Positions 1 through 7,388 are shown, numbered from the stretch's first letter. The stretch: 8,293 nucleotides of DNA from Actinomycetota bacterium (GCA_009702725.1 WLHM01000045.1:1-8293), one strand, 5' to 3'. The notes: generated by a model from the letters alone, not told the origin. A program made the numbers and translations.

Positions 1-204
1 ACTTTCTCCGCGCCGATCGGCTTTATGAAGATTGATGTGGAAAAACATGAGATGGAAGCCCTAGAGGGGGCCCTTGAGACGGTTCGGCGAGATCGTCCAG
101 TAATCATCATGGAAGACCAAGTACATGCCCGAGATTTACTTGAGCCACTCGGCTACCGGTGTCGACGCATCGCTCTCGTTGACTTCCTGTGCTTACCCGC
201 ATAG
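1..204 (+). CDS. FkbM family methyltransferase, C-terminal fragment
   Basis: Reading frame 1 is open from the window edge to a TAG at 202-204 and gives 67 residues; the start and the SAM-binding core lie upstream of the window. The fragment begins TFSAPIGFMKIDVEKHEMEA and continues with a Leu/Glu-rich helix and a VIIMED strand. The pattern hydrophobic-KIDVE(G/K)xExxxLxGAxxxxxxxxPxIxxE is the hallmark of the C-terminal half of FkbM-type SAM-dependent methyltransferases, which usually O-methylate sugars or polyketide and glycolipid moieties. The tail (EPLGYRCRRI) fits the usual final strand. The substrate cannot be told from this piece. The gene converges on the kgd operon across a 33-bp gap with no obvious hairpin terminator. 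The family call is fairly firm; the specific role is unknown. Confidence 0.82.
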   Translation, partial: TFSAPIGFMKIDVEKHEMEALEGALETVRRDRPVIIMEDQVHARDLLEPLGYRCRRIALVDFLCLPA

Positions 205-237
205 TTTTGCTTGGATAGTTAAAGTCGGTTAAGTGAT

Positions 238-420
238 TTAGTCATCTTCATCTTCATTATCCAGACGTGCCAACCACGTGGCGAATCTCTCGATAGGGGT
301 TTCGAACTCCGGATTCAGATCAACAAATTCGCGAAGACGTTCGGCTAACACTTCGATCGCCATTGATTCTTCGCCGCGTCTGCTTTGCAGTTCTTCTATT
401 CCGCGATCGGTGAAATACAT
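238..420 (-). CDS. Small acidic actinobacterial protein of unknown function (DUF6104-like), downstream of kgd
   Basis: A 60-residue protein starts at ATG 420-418 and ends at TAA 240-238. It begins MYFTDRGIEELQSRRGEE, has an amphipathic middle (LAERLREFVDLNPEFE), and ends in WLARLDNEDEDD. From memory this closely matches the family DUF6104, about 60 residues long and widespread in actinobacteria; no function is known to me. There is no signal peptide, membrane segment or cysteine, so it should be cytosolic; two helices and a disordered acidic tail seem likely. It lies 11 bp after the kgd stop codon and has its own GGAG ribosome binding site at 429-426, five bases before the ATG, so co-transcription and probably coupled translation with kgd are expected. 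A role with Kgd is inference from position only. Confidence 0.85.
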   Translation of the reverse strand: MYFTDRGIEELQSRRGEESMAIEVLAERLREFVDLNPEFETPIERFATWLARLDNEDEDD

Positions 421-425
421 GCACG

Positions 426-430
426 CTCCA
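426..430 (-). promoter_or_regulatory. Ribosome binding site of the small DUF6104-like gene
   Basis: On the minus strand, TGGAG lies five bases before ATG 420-418 and inside the 11-bp gap after the kgd TAG (434-432). This supports both the start choice and translation from a shared kgd mRNA. Confidence 0.65.
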
Positions 431-431
431 G

Positions 432-3400
432 CTAATTTGACGTATCGAATGCGCGTTCGACAATTGCTGCCTGATCAACTTCATGTCGGTGATGCGATCC
501 GACGGCAGGAGAAGAAGAGCTGTCGCGACTAATTAGTGTTATCTGCCGGTTGATAATCTCCGGTAAGTTCAGGGCAATGAAACTCCAAGCACCTTGGTTT
601 GCCGGCTCTTCTTGCACCCATCGGATTTGCGCACTTGGCATCTTTTCAAGCTCCGGCGGCAAGGTGCGGTAGGGCAGAGGGTAAAGGCGCTCGAGGCGGA
701 TCACCGCGACATCGGTGCGGCCGGTGGCGTCACGGTGAGCGATTAAGTCGTAGTAGACCTTGCCACTGCACAGCAACACTGTTTTGACTCCAGCTGGATC
801 AACGGTGGTATCAGGTAACATCGGCTGGAAGTGCCCGTTTTCAAATTCAGATTTACTTGAGACTGAAAACTTTGCGCGAAGCAAAGATTTCGGGGTAAAA
901 ATCACTAGTGGCCGCGTCAATTTGCTCAGCACCTGCCAGCGAAGCAAATGAAAGTATGAGGCGGGAGTCGAAGGCATCGCAACGGTCATGTTGTCTTGCG
1001 CACATAACTGCAGGTAACGCTCAACTCGGGCAGAGGAGTGGTCCGGGCCTTGACCTTCTTGCCCATGGGGTAGTAACAGAGTTACAGCTGAACGTTGACC
1101 CCATTTTTGCTCACCAGAAGAAATGAATTCATCGATAATTGTCTGAGCTCCATCGGCAAAGTCACCGAACTGTGCCTCCCAGATAACTAGTGCATCGGGG
1201 CGGGCAACGGAATAGCCGTATTCAAAGCCCAATGCGGCAAACTCACTTAGTAGTGAGTCGTAAACATATAACTTCGCGCCATCGCGGTAACATTGCTTGA
1301 GCGGCTTATATTGCCAACCGGTCTCTTTGTCGACGATGACCATATGCCGATGTCCGAAAGTACCGCGCCTGGAATCCTGACCCGCCAATCGCACGGTACG
1401 GCCCTCCATCAGCAGTGACCCCACGGCAAGTGCCTCGGCCATACCCCAGTCGATGGCATCGTCGGCGACCATCTGCGCTCTGCGCTGGAGTTGCGGTGCA
1501 AGCCGTAGGTGAATGGTGAAGTCTGCAGGCATCGTCAACTGTGACGCGATTACCGTCTCGATTTGCGCACTGGTGATACCTGAAACTACTTCTGCGGCCG
1601 GCCCTTGAAGCTCGAGTTCACGCTGGCCACCAATGATGATGTCTTGGTCGTGGGCTCCAAATGCAGTTGTATCCGAGCCGTGGGTTTCTTGGAAGATTTT
1701 CTCGAGGTGTTCCTGGAAGTGCTTCAAAGCACTCTCGGCTTCATCAACAGTGATGTCTCCGCGCCCGACAAGACCCTCGGTGTAGTGCTTGCGCACTGAT
1801 CGTTTGTTGTCGATGATGGCGTACATCAGAGGTTGGGTGAGCGAGGGATCGTCGGCTTCATTGTGGCCGCGTCGGCGGTAGCACACGAGATCAACAACAA
1901 CGTCTTTGTGGAACGCCTGCCTGAACTCGAAAGCCAATTGAGCAACTCGCACCACGGCCTCGGGGTCATCGCCATTTACGTGGAAGATCGGTGCCTGCAC
2001 CATGCGGGCAACGTCAGTTGCATATACCGAGGATCGACTGTATCGAGGGCTGGTGGTGAACCCAACTTGATTGTTGACGACGATATGCACTGTTCCGCCG
2101 GTGCGGTAGCCCTGAAGCTGTGAAAGATGCAAGGTCTCGGCAACAACACCTTGCCCGGCAAAGGCGGCATCTCCGTGCATGAGTACGGGTAAAATGTCGT
2201 AGACACGATCTGCAGGCAGTAGATCCTGCTTAGCTCGCACGATTCCTTCGAGAACAGGGTTAACCGCTTCAAGATGTGAGGGGTTAGCGGCTAGGTAGAC
2301 CGAGGTTTGCGCGCCACCGGGCGCGGTGTAGGTGCCGGTCGTGCCCAAGTGGTACTTAACATCACCTGAACCTTGAACCGACTCCTCGCCATACTGGCCC
2401 TCGAACTCACGGAATATTTGTGCGTAAGACTTCCCGGCAATATTTGTCAGTACATTTAGCCGCCCGCGGTGTGGCATTCCGATAGCGACTTCGATGATGT
2501 TCTCATGTGCGGCCTTATCGAGAACTGCATCTAGGAGTGGGATTAGGGATTCAGCCCCTTCCAATGAGAAGCGCTTTTGACCTACGTATTTAGTTTGCAA
2601 GAAAGACTCGAGAGCTTCGGCCTCATTCAGTTTATGGAGTATTCGCAGCTGTTCGTTGCGTTCAGGCTTTGCGTGCGGTATCTCGACTCGATCTTGAATC
2701 CACTGGCGTTGCCCGGGATCTTGAATATGCATGTATTCAATCCCGACGGTGCGGGTGTATGAGTCTCGCAGCACGCCAAGAATTTCACGGAGTTTCATCA
2801 ACGCCCTGCCACCGAAACCGCCCGTGGCAAATTCACGGTCTAAATCCCAAAGGGTCAGGTTATGTGAGAGCACATCGAGGTCGGGATGGTTGCGCTGCCG
2901 ATATTCGAGGGGGTCGGTATCGGCCATGAGATGGCCGCGTACCCGATAAGCGTGGATTATTTCCTGAACCCGCGCAGTTTTGCCGAGGTCGGTTTCATGA
3001 CTGGCCGAGATGTCCTTGGCCCAGCGTACCGGCTCATATGGGATGCGAAGGGACCTAAAGATCTCGTCGTAGAAATCGCCTTCGCCCAGCAGTAGCTGGT
3101 GGATTCTGCGCAAAAACTCGCCGGATTGGGCACCTTGAATGATGCGATGGTCATAGGTTGAAGTCAATGTGAAGATCTTGGAGACCGCGTTTCGGGCGAT
3201 GGTCTCGGCCGATGCGCCTTCCCACTCCGCTGGATACTCCATTGCCCCAACGCCGACAATGCAGCCTTGACCCATCATCAATCTTGGTACTGAATGAGTT
3301 GTACCGATGGCGCCAGTATTAGTCAGCGAGACGGTGGTGCCGGTAAAATCTTCTACCGTTAACTTGCTGCTACGGGCTTTGCGAACAACCTCTTCATAGG

Positions 3401-4079
3401 TGGCCCAGAAACTGGCAAAGTCCATATCTTGCGCCCCTTTAATATTCGGGACAAGAAGCTGTCGGCTGCCATCGGGTTTTGCGAGGTCAATTGCCAATCC
3501 GAGATTAACGCTGGTAGTGGTGACAATCGCGGGTTTGCCATCGACCTCTTGGTATGCGGCATTCATGGCCGGTACCTCTTTTGCGGCCTGCACTATCGCA
3601 TAGCCAATGACATGGGTGAAGGAGATTTTTCCACCGCGGCCGCGGGCTAAGTGGTTATTAATGACAACTCGGTTATCGATCAACAACTTTGCGGGGACCG
3701 AGCGCACGCTGGTGGCAGTTGGTACCGCCAGGCTGGCCTCCATGTTGGTCACTACGCGCGCGGCTGGGCCTTTTAGTGTCGAGGTGGTTGAGGTTGCTGA
3801 GGTTGCTGAGGTGGTTGAGGTTGTTGAGGTTAATGGAGCCGTTGGCGGCACCGGGGAGGCCTCGGCGGCAGGGCCAGAAATAGCGGTAGGGGCAGCGGAA
3901 GCGATAGGTGATGGGGATTGGTCACTTGGCGAATAGCCCTCGAAGAACTCCCACCAAGCAGGGTCAACACTTGATTTGTCGCTGATGAATTGCTGGTAGA
4001 TCTCGTCAACCAACCATTCATTAGGACCAAAGCTGGCTAGACGGCGATCGGGGTTGGCGCGTCCGTCGTCGTTAACCAC
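432..4079 (-). CDS. kgd: Multifunctional 2-oxoglutarate metabolism enzyme (E2 acyltransferase-E1 decarboxylase fusion)
   Basis: This enzyme is the ThDP-dependent E1 of the 2-oxoglutarate dehydrogenase complex, fused as in Mycobacterium Kgd and Corynebacterium OdhA to a succinyltransferase (E2o) catalytic domain. It works in the cytosolic TCA cycle with a separate lipoyl-bearing E2 and Lpd, which are not in this window. From GTG 4079 it has 1215 residues, normal for the family. In order: an E1o N-terminal segment (about 17-48, FGPNEWLVDEIYQQF); a Pro/Ala/Ser/Thr linker (about 49-104); the E2 core (about 105-345) with catalytic His311 in YDHRIIQGA; and the E1 from about 370. E1 landmarks are His537 in GMPHRGRLN, the ThDP/Mg motif HGDAAF at 635-640 with NNQVGFTT from 669, and EAQFGDFADGAQ from 968. 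No lipoyl domain is present, as in other Kgd/OdhA. The frame extends to a TTG at 4142, but GTG 4079 has the ribosome binding site. In mycobacteria and corynebacteria the FHA protein GarA/OdhI inhibits this enzyme; nothing here tests that. Confidence 0.96.
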   Translation of the reverse strand: MVNDDGRANPDRRLASFGPNEWLVDEIYQQFISDKSSVDPAWWEFFEGYSPSDQSPSPIASAAPTAISGPAAEASPVPPTAPLTSTTSTTSATSATSTTSTLKGPAARVVTNMEASLAVPTATSVRSVPAKLLIDNRVVINNHLARGRGGKISFTHVIGYAIVQAAKEVPAMNAAYQEVDGKPAIVTTTSVNLGLAIDLAKPDGSRQLLVPNIKGAQDMDFASFWATYEEVVRKARSSKLTVEDFTGTTVSLTNTGAIGTTHSVPRLMMGQGCIVGVGAMEYPAEWEGASAETIARNAVSKIFTLTSTYDHRIIQGAQSGEFLRRIHQLLLGEGDFYDEIFRSLRIPYEPVRWAKDISASHETDLGKTARVQEIIHAYRVRGHLMADTDPLEYRQRNHPDLDVLSHNLTLWDLDREFATGGFGGRALMKLREILGVLRDSYTRTVGIEYMHIQDPGQRQWIQDRVEIPHAKPERNEQLRILHKLNEAEALESFLQTKYVGQKRFSLEGAESLIPLLDAVLDKAAHENIIEVAIGMPHRGRLNVLTNIAGKSYAQIFREFEGQYGEESVQGSGDVKYHLGTTGTYTAPGGAQTSVYLAANPSHLEAVNPVLEGIVRAKQDLLPADRVYDILPVLMHGDAAFAGQGVVAETLHLSQLQGYRTGGTVHIVVNNQVGFTTSPRYSRSSVYATDVARMVQAPIFHVNGDDPEAVVRVAQLAFEFRQAFHKDVVVDLVCYRRRGHNEADDPSLTQPLMYAIIDNKRSVRKHYTEGLVGRGDITVDEAESALKHFQEHLEKIFQETHGSDTTAFGAHDQDIIIGGQRELELQGPAAEVVSGITSAQIETVIASQLTMPADFTIHLRLAPQLQRRAQMVADDAIDWGMAEALAVGSLLMEGRTVRLAGQDSRRGTFGHRHMVIVDKETGWQYKPLKQCYRDGAKLYVYDSLLSEFAALGFEYGYSVARPDALVIWEAQFGDFADGAQTIIDEFISSGEQKWGQRSAVTLLLPHGQEGQGPDHSSARVERYLQLCAQDNMTVAMPSTPASYFHLLRWQVLSKLTRPLVIFTPKSLLRAKFSVSSKSEFENGHFQPMLPDTTVDPAGVKTVLLCSGKVYYDLIAHRDATGRTDVAVIRLERLYPLPYRTLPPELEKMPSAQIRWVQEEPANQGAWSFIALNLPEIINRQITLISRDSSSSPAVGSHHRHEVDQAAIVERAFDTSN
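3781..3834. repeat. Six tandem 9-bp units inside the kgd linker
   Basis: On the plus strand six consecutive 9-bp units run GAGGTGGTT, GAGGTTGCT, GAGGTTGCT, GAGGTGGTT, GAGGTTGTT, GAGGTTAAT. They sit in frame within kgd. Read on the coding (minus) strand they give a Thr/Ser/Ala triplet pattern at about residues 83-101 (TSTTSTTSATSATSTTST), in the flexible linker between the E1o N-terminal segment and the E2 core. Because the unit is a multiple of three, gain or loss of copies would alter only linker length. Confidence 0.9.
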
Positions 4080-4203
4080 GGTGTCCTTTCGGGTGGATGC
4101 CGGCTCGCAATTGCGCGGCTCCGACGGTTTGCATTTCGACAACCTAACTTTAGTGCAAGGGGCAGGAGGCGGGGTCAGGCCGGATCAACCACGTACCAAC
4201 AGA
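4080..4203 (-). promoter_or_regulatory. Intergenic region upstream of kgd with a weak -10 candidate
   Basis: These 124 bp separate the permease stop from the kgd GTG; both genes lie on the minus strand. A TAGGTT (4146-4141) fits the actinobacterial TAnnnT -10 consensus and would give a leader of about 55 bases, but no convincing -35 box lies 16-18 bp further upstream. The adjacent TAAAGT (4152-4147) is an alternative. No hairpin plus U-tract terminator is visible behind the permease gene, so read-through from the exporter operon into kgd cannot be excluded. Confidence 0.25.
4084..4089 (-). promoter_or_regulatory. Ribosome binding site that decides the kgd start
   Basis: The minus strand reads AAAGGA-CACC-GTG, placing a Shine-Dalgarno core four bases before GTG 4079-4077. 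The more upstream in-frame TTG (4142-4140) has no comparable site, and the 21 residues it would add (Lys/Pro/Ser/Cys-rich) do not resemble the family N-terminus, which begins shortly before FGPNEWLV. Confidence 0.7.
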
Positions 4204-4977
4204 TCAGGTGATGTCGCGGCGCAGCGTGGTGAGCGAAGCCAAAGTGCCAAAGAGCACGGCGTAGCCGATGAGCACGATCACCCCAGCCGCGGTGGGCAAA
4301 ATATCCTCGCCGCCACGGCCGGTGACATTGGTGGTCTGGAGTACCGCATCAAGCGCCCCACCGGGAAGCCATTTGCCAATCCAGTCCACGAACACGGTGA
4401 TCAGGGCCTCGAAGATCAGTACCCACACCAGTGCGCCGACGACCGCCGCGACCTGAATACGGATAAGGGCGCCAACCGAAACTCCCACGATCGCATAGAT
4501 CGCAAACGCTAGGACGACTCCACCTAAAATCTGAAGTGCGATGATGGCATCGATTGGCGCGTGCGCCTCGCGTGAGAGTGCGATCAAGGTGACCACGAAA
4601 CTTGACGCGAAGGCAATTAGGCCAAGGGCTGCGCCCAGAAGTGCGTAGGCAATGCCCTTTGCGATCAGCACCCTCGGGCGTTTCGGCGTAACCAGGAAGG
4701 TCGATGTGATCGTCATGTGACGGTATTCACCAGTCATGCCGATGATGCCAAGAATCAAGATGAAGATCGAGGATGAGCCGGCGGCTCCGAGAATATTTGT
4801 CACATAGGCGGGATCAAGCAAGAAGTTCACGTCGGTGCTGGCATCCATGGCGCGCGGGGTCAAGAAGACGAGCAGCACGACATTCAGGGCGCTGAAGGCC
4901 ACGGTGGCGATAGTTAGCCAAAGCAGCACCTTGGTGGTGGTGACTTTGCGGAACTCAGAACGCACCAAGGCCATCAT
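4204..4977 (-). CDS. ABC-2 type transporter permease
   Basis: This is the integral membrane half of an ABC exporter; the partner ATPase is the gene directly upstream. The 257 residues contain about six hydrophobic segments, at roughly 17-39, 58-80, 107-134, 145-170, 174-197 and 228-250. After the second segment is GEYRHMTITSTFLVTP (83-98). The E-Y-R-x-x-T-x-T pattern is characteristic of ABC-2 permeases that pair with BcrA- or NatA-like ATPases. ATG 4977-4975 overlaps the ATPase stop by 4 bp (ATGA), and AGGCGG at 4989-4984 sits six bases upstream as ribosome binding site, so the two are translationally coupled in about equal amounts. A second ATG follows immediately (4974) and is an equally possible start. 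The substrate is unknown; drugs, peptides, lipids or Na+ are exported by relatives, and nothing here discriminates among them. Confidence 0.88.
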   Translation of the reverse strand: MMALVRSEFRKVTTTKVLLWLTIATVAFSALNVVLLVFLTPRAMDASTDVNFLLDPAYVTNILGAAGSSSIFILILGIIGMTGEYRHMTITSTFLVTPKRPRVLIAKGIAYALLGAALGLIAFASSFVVTLIALSREAHAPIDAIIALQILGGVVLAFAIYAIVGVSVGALIRIQVAAVVGALVWVLIFEALITVFVDWIGKWLPGGALDAVLQTTNVTGRGGEDILPTAAGVIVLIGYAVLFGTLASLTTLRRDIT

Positions 4978-5906
4978 GCGGCACCGCCTGGGTTGCCACC
5001 GGCGGTGAGATCAAGGAAAAGGGCCTCGAGGTCATTGCCAACGGGTGTTAGCTCATGGAGTTCGACGTGTTCGCGTAGGGCAATGTGGCCGATCTTGGCC
5101 GCTTCGATACCAATAACCAAAATCTCGTTTTCACTGACGATCTCGATGCTGGATTCAATGTCGTGTTCTGTAACTGCTGTCAATGCCAATCTCAATACTT
5201 CAGCCTTGGGAGTTCGCACCCGAACCTTTGAGATTCCGGTGCCGGTCAGTTCGTCCAGTGTTCCGGTCTGAATCAACTTTCCTTTGCTGATGATGACTAC
5301 GTCGTCGACGGTTTGTTGCACCTCAGAAAGCACATGGCTGGAAACCAGTACCGTGCGGCCTTCTTGGGCCCGCGCCCGCAGGAAGCTGCGAAGCCAGGCG
5401 ATGCCTTCGGGGTCAAGCCCATTTGCCGGTTCGTCCAAGATAAGAACGCCCGGGTCACCGACCAATGCTGCAGCCAGGGCTAGCCGCTGGCGCATGCCAA
5501 GAGAGAACCCACCCACTTTGCGGCCGGCGGCCTCGGTCAGGCCCACCAGTGCCAGCACTTCATCGGCGCGAGCCGCGGGTAGCGCTGCGGCATCGGTAAT
5601 CACTTGGAGATGCCCGCGCGCGGTGCGGCCGGGATGGAAACCGCTTGCTTCCAGAGCCGCTCCAACAACCGTGGCCGGATGCGAAAGCTCTCGGTAGTCA
5701 TGCTCGCCCACTCGGGCGGACCCACTTGTGGGCTGCACTAGGCCAAGTAGGCAGCGCAAGGTCGTGGTCTTGCCCGACCCGTTGGGTCCGAGAAACCCGG
5801 TAACTCGTCCTGGTTGCACCTTGAATGACAAATCAGAAACTGCCTGCACCTTGCCGAACACCTTGGTGAGGCTCGTGACTGTGAGAAGTTGCCCCTGAGG
5901 TGACAT
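4974..5906 (-). CDS. ABC transporter ATP-binding protein (ABC-2 exporter ATPase)
   Basis: This is the cytosolic ATPase of the exporter whose permease follows it. Taking ATG 5906 as the start gives 310 residues, typical for the DrrA/CcmA/BcrA-like group. Visible motifs are Walker A GPNGSGKT (40-47), signature FSLGMRQ (134-140), Walker B VLILDEP (154-160) with Glu159, D-loop GLDP (163-166) and the switch His191 in SSHVLSE. The Q-loop position reads VGAALEASGFHPGR, with Glu where Gln is usual; to my recollection this is common in this subfamily. A C-terminal regulatory domain (about 226-300) matches the DUF4162-like tail of such ATPases. The frame extends to an ATG at 5963, but that would overlap the divergent dehydrogenase start by 27 bp and adds 19 residues not typical of the family. 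ATG 5906 sits six bases after a TACGAT -10 box, suggesting a leaderless start. Confidence 0.92.
   Translation of the reverse strand: MSPQGQLLTVTSLTKVFGKVQAVSDLSFKVQPGRVTGFLGPNGSGKTTTLRCLLGLVQPTSGSARVGEHDYRELSHPATVVGAALEASGFHPGRTARGHLQVITDAAALPAARADEVLALVGLTEAAGRKVGGFSLGMRQRLALAAALVGDPGVLILDEPANGLDPEGIAWLRSFLRARAQEGRTVLVSSHVLSEVQQTVDDVVIISKGKLIQTGTLDELTGTGISKVRVRTPKAEVLRLALTAVTEHDIESSIEIVSENEILVIGIEAAKIGHIALREHVELHELTPVGNDLEALFLDLTAGGNPGGAA
4984..4989 (-). promoter_or_regulatory. Ribosome binding site of the ABC permease
   Basis: AGGCGG on the minus strand matches AGGAGG at five of six positions and lies six bases before ATG 4977. It is inside the 3' end of the ATPase gene, which fits coupled translation. 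Confidence 0.55.
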
Positions 5907-5930
5907 CTGCACATCGTATCGGGCTAGATT
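5901..5930 (+). promoter_or_regulatory. Promoter of the aldehyde dehydrogenase gene, leaderless type
   Basis: The -10 box TAGATT (5925-5930) is followed by six bases and then ATG 5937, so transcription should begin at or next to the A of the start codon. The -35 candidates are TGACAT (5901-5906, 18-bp spacer) or GTGACA (5900-5905, 19-bp spacer, five of six matches to TTGACA). No Shine-Dalgarno sequence precedes the ATG. The -35 region overlaps the start codon of the divergent ABC ATPase. Confidence 0.55.
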
Positions 5931-5942
5931 CTGCCCATGGAA
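5913..5942 (-). promoter_or_regulatory. Promoter of the ABC exporter operon, leaderless type
   Basis: On the minus strand the -10 box TACGAT (5918-5913) is followed by GTGCAG and then ATG 5906, again a six-base gap. The -35 region at an 18-bp spacer would be TTCCAT (5942-5937), a weak match that coincides with the first two codons of the divergent dehydrogenase. No Shine-Dalgarno sequence is visible before ATG 5906. Confidence 0.5.
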
Positions 5943-7388
5943 CAACTCATCCCAGGAATCCAAGTTACCGAAGTCACCCCCGTCCCATTATGTGGTGAAC
6001 TGACCGCGGGGGCCGCCGTCATCGAGGTGCATTCACCATTTGATGGCGCCCTTCTGGGCCAGGTACCAGCACTGACGGCCGCCGACGTTGATGCCGGCGT
6101 TGCATATGCGCGTAAGTCGATGGAGGAGCGCCCGTTGGCGCAATGGCAGCGCGCCGAAATATTGGATAGAGCCGCACTCTTGATGGCAGAGCGCAGAGAT
6201 GACTTCGCGATTGCCATTGCCCGCGAATCCGCAAAGCCGATCAAGACGGCTCGTGGTGAGGCCGATCGCGCAATTGCGACTTTCCAGTTCTCCAGCGCGG
6301 TAGCACGCACGCTAACCGGAGACACCGTTCCACTAGAGGCGGCAGCTGTCGGGGGCGGCAAAATTGGATTTACGCTCAGGGTTCCCGTTGGTGTTGTGGG
6401 GGCGATTTCACCGTTCAACTTCCCGCTTAACCTCGTGGTTCACAAAGTCGGACCGGCAATTGCTGCGGGCTGCGCGGTGGTTTTGAAGCCCGCTTCGCAA
6501 ACCCCTTTCTCATCGATCCTGCTCGCACGCTTACTGGCTGATGCAGGCTTACCTGATGGGTACCTTCAGATCGTCACCGGCAGTGGTGGCACGGTCGGAA
6601 ACGCCCTTGTTGATCACCCAGGCGTTGCCTTGATCAGTTTCACCGGCTCACCGGATGTGGGCTGGGGTATTCGGGCGCGGGCACCGCGTAAGCGCGTCGG
6701 TCTCGAACTTGGAAATAACGCTCCGGTGATTATCGAGGCCGATGGTGATTGGGCCACCGCAGCGACGAAGATCAAATTAGCCGGGTTCGCCCATGCCGGC
6801 CAATCCTGTATTTCCACGCACCGGGTTTTGGCGCATCAAAGTATCGCTGAAGATTTTGTTGCCAAGCTAGTTGAGAAGGTAGATGAGTTGGTTGTGGGTG
6901 ATCCCATGGATGAGGCCACTGATGTTTCAGCCCTGATCTCGCGGGCTGAGCGGGATCGAGTCGTCAGCTGGATAGCAGAAGCGGTATCAGCCGGCGGAAA
7001 GGTTGCTTGTGGCGGGGAGCTAGATGCCAACGGCGTGTTACGTCCAACCGTTATCGTCAACGCTAAGCCTGAAATGAATATTTGTGCCCTCGAGGTTTTC
7101 GGCCCAGTAGTAGCGGTCCAGACCTATGAGTCCTATGACGAGGCCCTTCGGATCGCCAATGACACCAGATATGGCTTGCAAGCGGCGGTTTTCACCTCAG
7201 ATATTGCTAAAGGTATGCAAGCAGCCCGAACTTTGGACTTCGGCGGAGTGTTGATCAATGAGGTACCAACTTGGCGAGCCGATCAGATGCCCTATGGCGG
7301 GCTCCGGGATTCGGGTAACACCCGGGAAGGTCCGGCGTACTCGGTTCGCGAGATGACCGAGGAGCGGTTGGTCATCATTTCGGGGTAG
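5937..7388 (+). CDS. NAD(P)-dependent aldehyde dehydrogenase, substrate unassigned
   Basis: This cytosolic enzyme oxidises an aldehyde to its acid through a cysteine thiohemiacetal. It has 483 residues, the usual family length, and is complete. The active-site set is intact: Asn161 in SPFNFPLN, Lys184 in VLKPAS (cofactor binding), Glu257 in LELGNNAP (general base), Cys291 in GQSCIS (nucleophile) and Glu386 in EVFGPV (nicotinamide ribose contact). FTGS at about 235-238 is the usual cofactor-domain turn, and the C-terminus has the family YGGLRDSG and REGPAYSVREMTEERLVII segments. The GQSCIS cysteine context and the C-terminus resemble the broad group containing GapN-like, lactaldehyde, sulfoacetaldehyde and phosphonoacetaldehyde dehydrogenases. 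No neighbouring pathway gene narrows the substrate. ATG 5937 has no ribosome binding site and sits six bases after a -10 box. The gene is divergent from the ABC exporter, and no clear terminator follows it. Confidence 0.93.
   Translation: MEQLIPGIQVTEVTPVPLCGELTAGAAVIEVHSPFDGALLGQVPALTAADVDAGVAYARKSMEERPLAQWQRAEILDRAALLMAERRDDFAIAIARESAKPIKTARGEADRAIATFQFSSAVARTLTGDTVPLEAAAVGGGKIGFTLRVPVGVVGAISPFNFPLNLVVHKVGPAIAAGCAVVLKPASQTPFSSILLARLLADAGLPDGYLQIVTGSGGTVGNALVDHPGVALISFTGSPDVGWGIRARAPRKRVGLELGNNAPVIIEADGDWATAATKIKLAGFAHAGQSCISTHRVLAHQSIAEDFVAKLVEKVDELVVGDPMDEATDVSALISRAERDRVVSWIAEAVSAGGKVACGGELDANGVLRPTVIVNAKPEMNICALEVFGPVVAVQTYESYDEALRIANDTRYGLQAAVFTSDIAKGMQAARTLDFGGVLINEVPTWRADQMPYGGLRDSGNTREGPAYSVREMTEERLVIISG

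Noticed and set aside
205..237. Search for a bidirectional terminator between the convergent methyltransferase and small-protein genes
   Set aside because: The 33 bp contain no GC-rich hairpin followed by a T-run on either strand.
3607..3936. Plus-strand frame with a Val-Glu-Val repeat product
   Set aside because: The apparent protein repeat is the antisense reading of the 9-bp tandem units in the kgd linker.
4054..4512. Plus-strand open frame of 152 codons across the kgd upstream region and permease gene
   Set aside because: It is antisense to the well-supported permease and kgd start, has no recognisable motif, and its composition looks like a mirror of the coding strand.
5921..5936. GGGC-N8-GCCC inverted repeat in the divergent spacer, considered as an operator
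   Set aside because: Only the four-base arms and the central two bases are symmetric, and the -10 box of the dehydrogenase fills the middle; too weak to call a binding site.
5924..6418. Minus-strand open frame of 164 codons under the aldehyde dehydrogenase
   Set aside because: It lies antisense to a complete dehydrogenase with all active-site residues; Ala/Ser/Arg-rich low-complexity product, no family resemblance.
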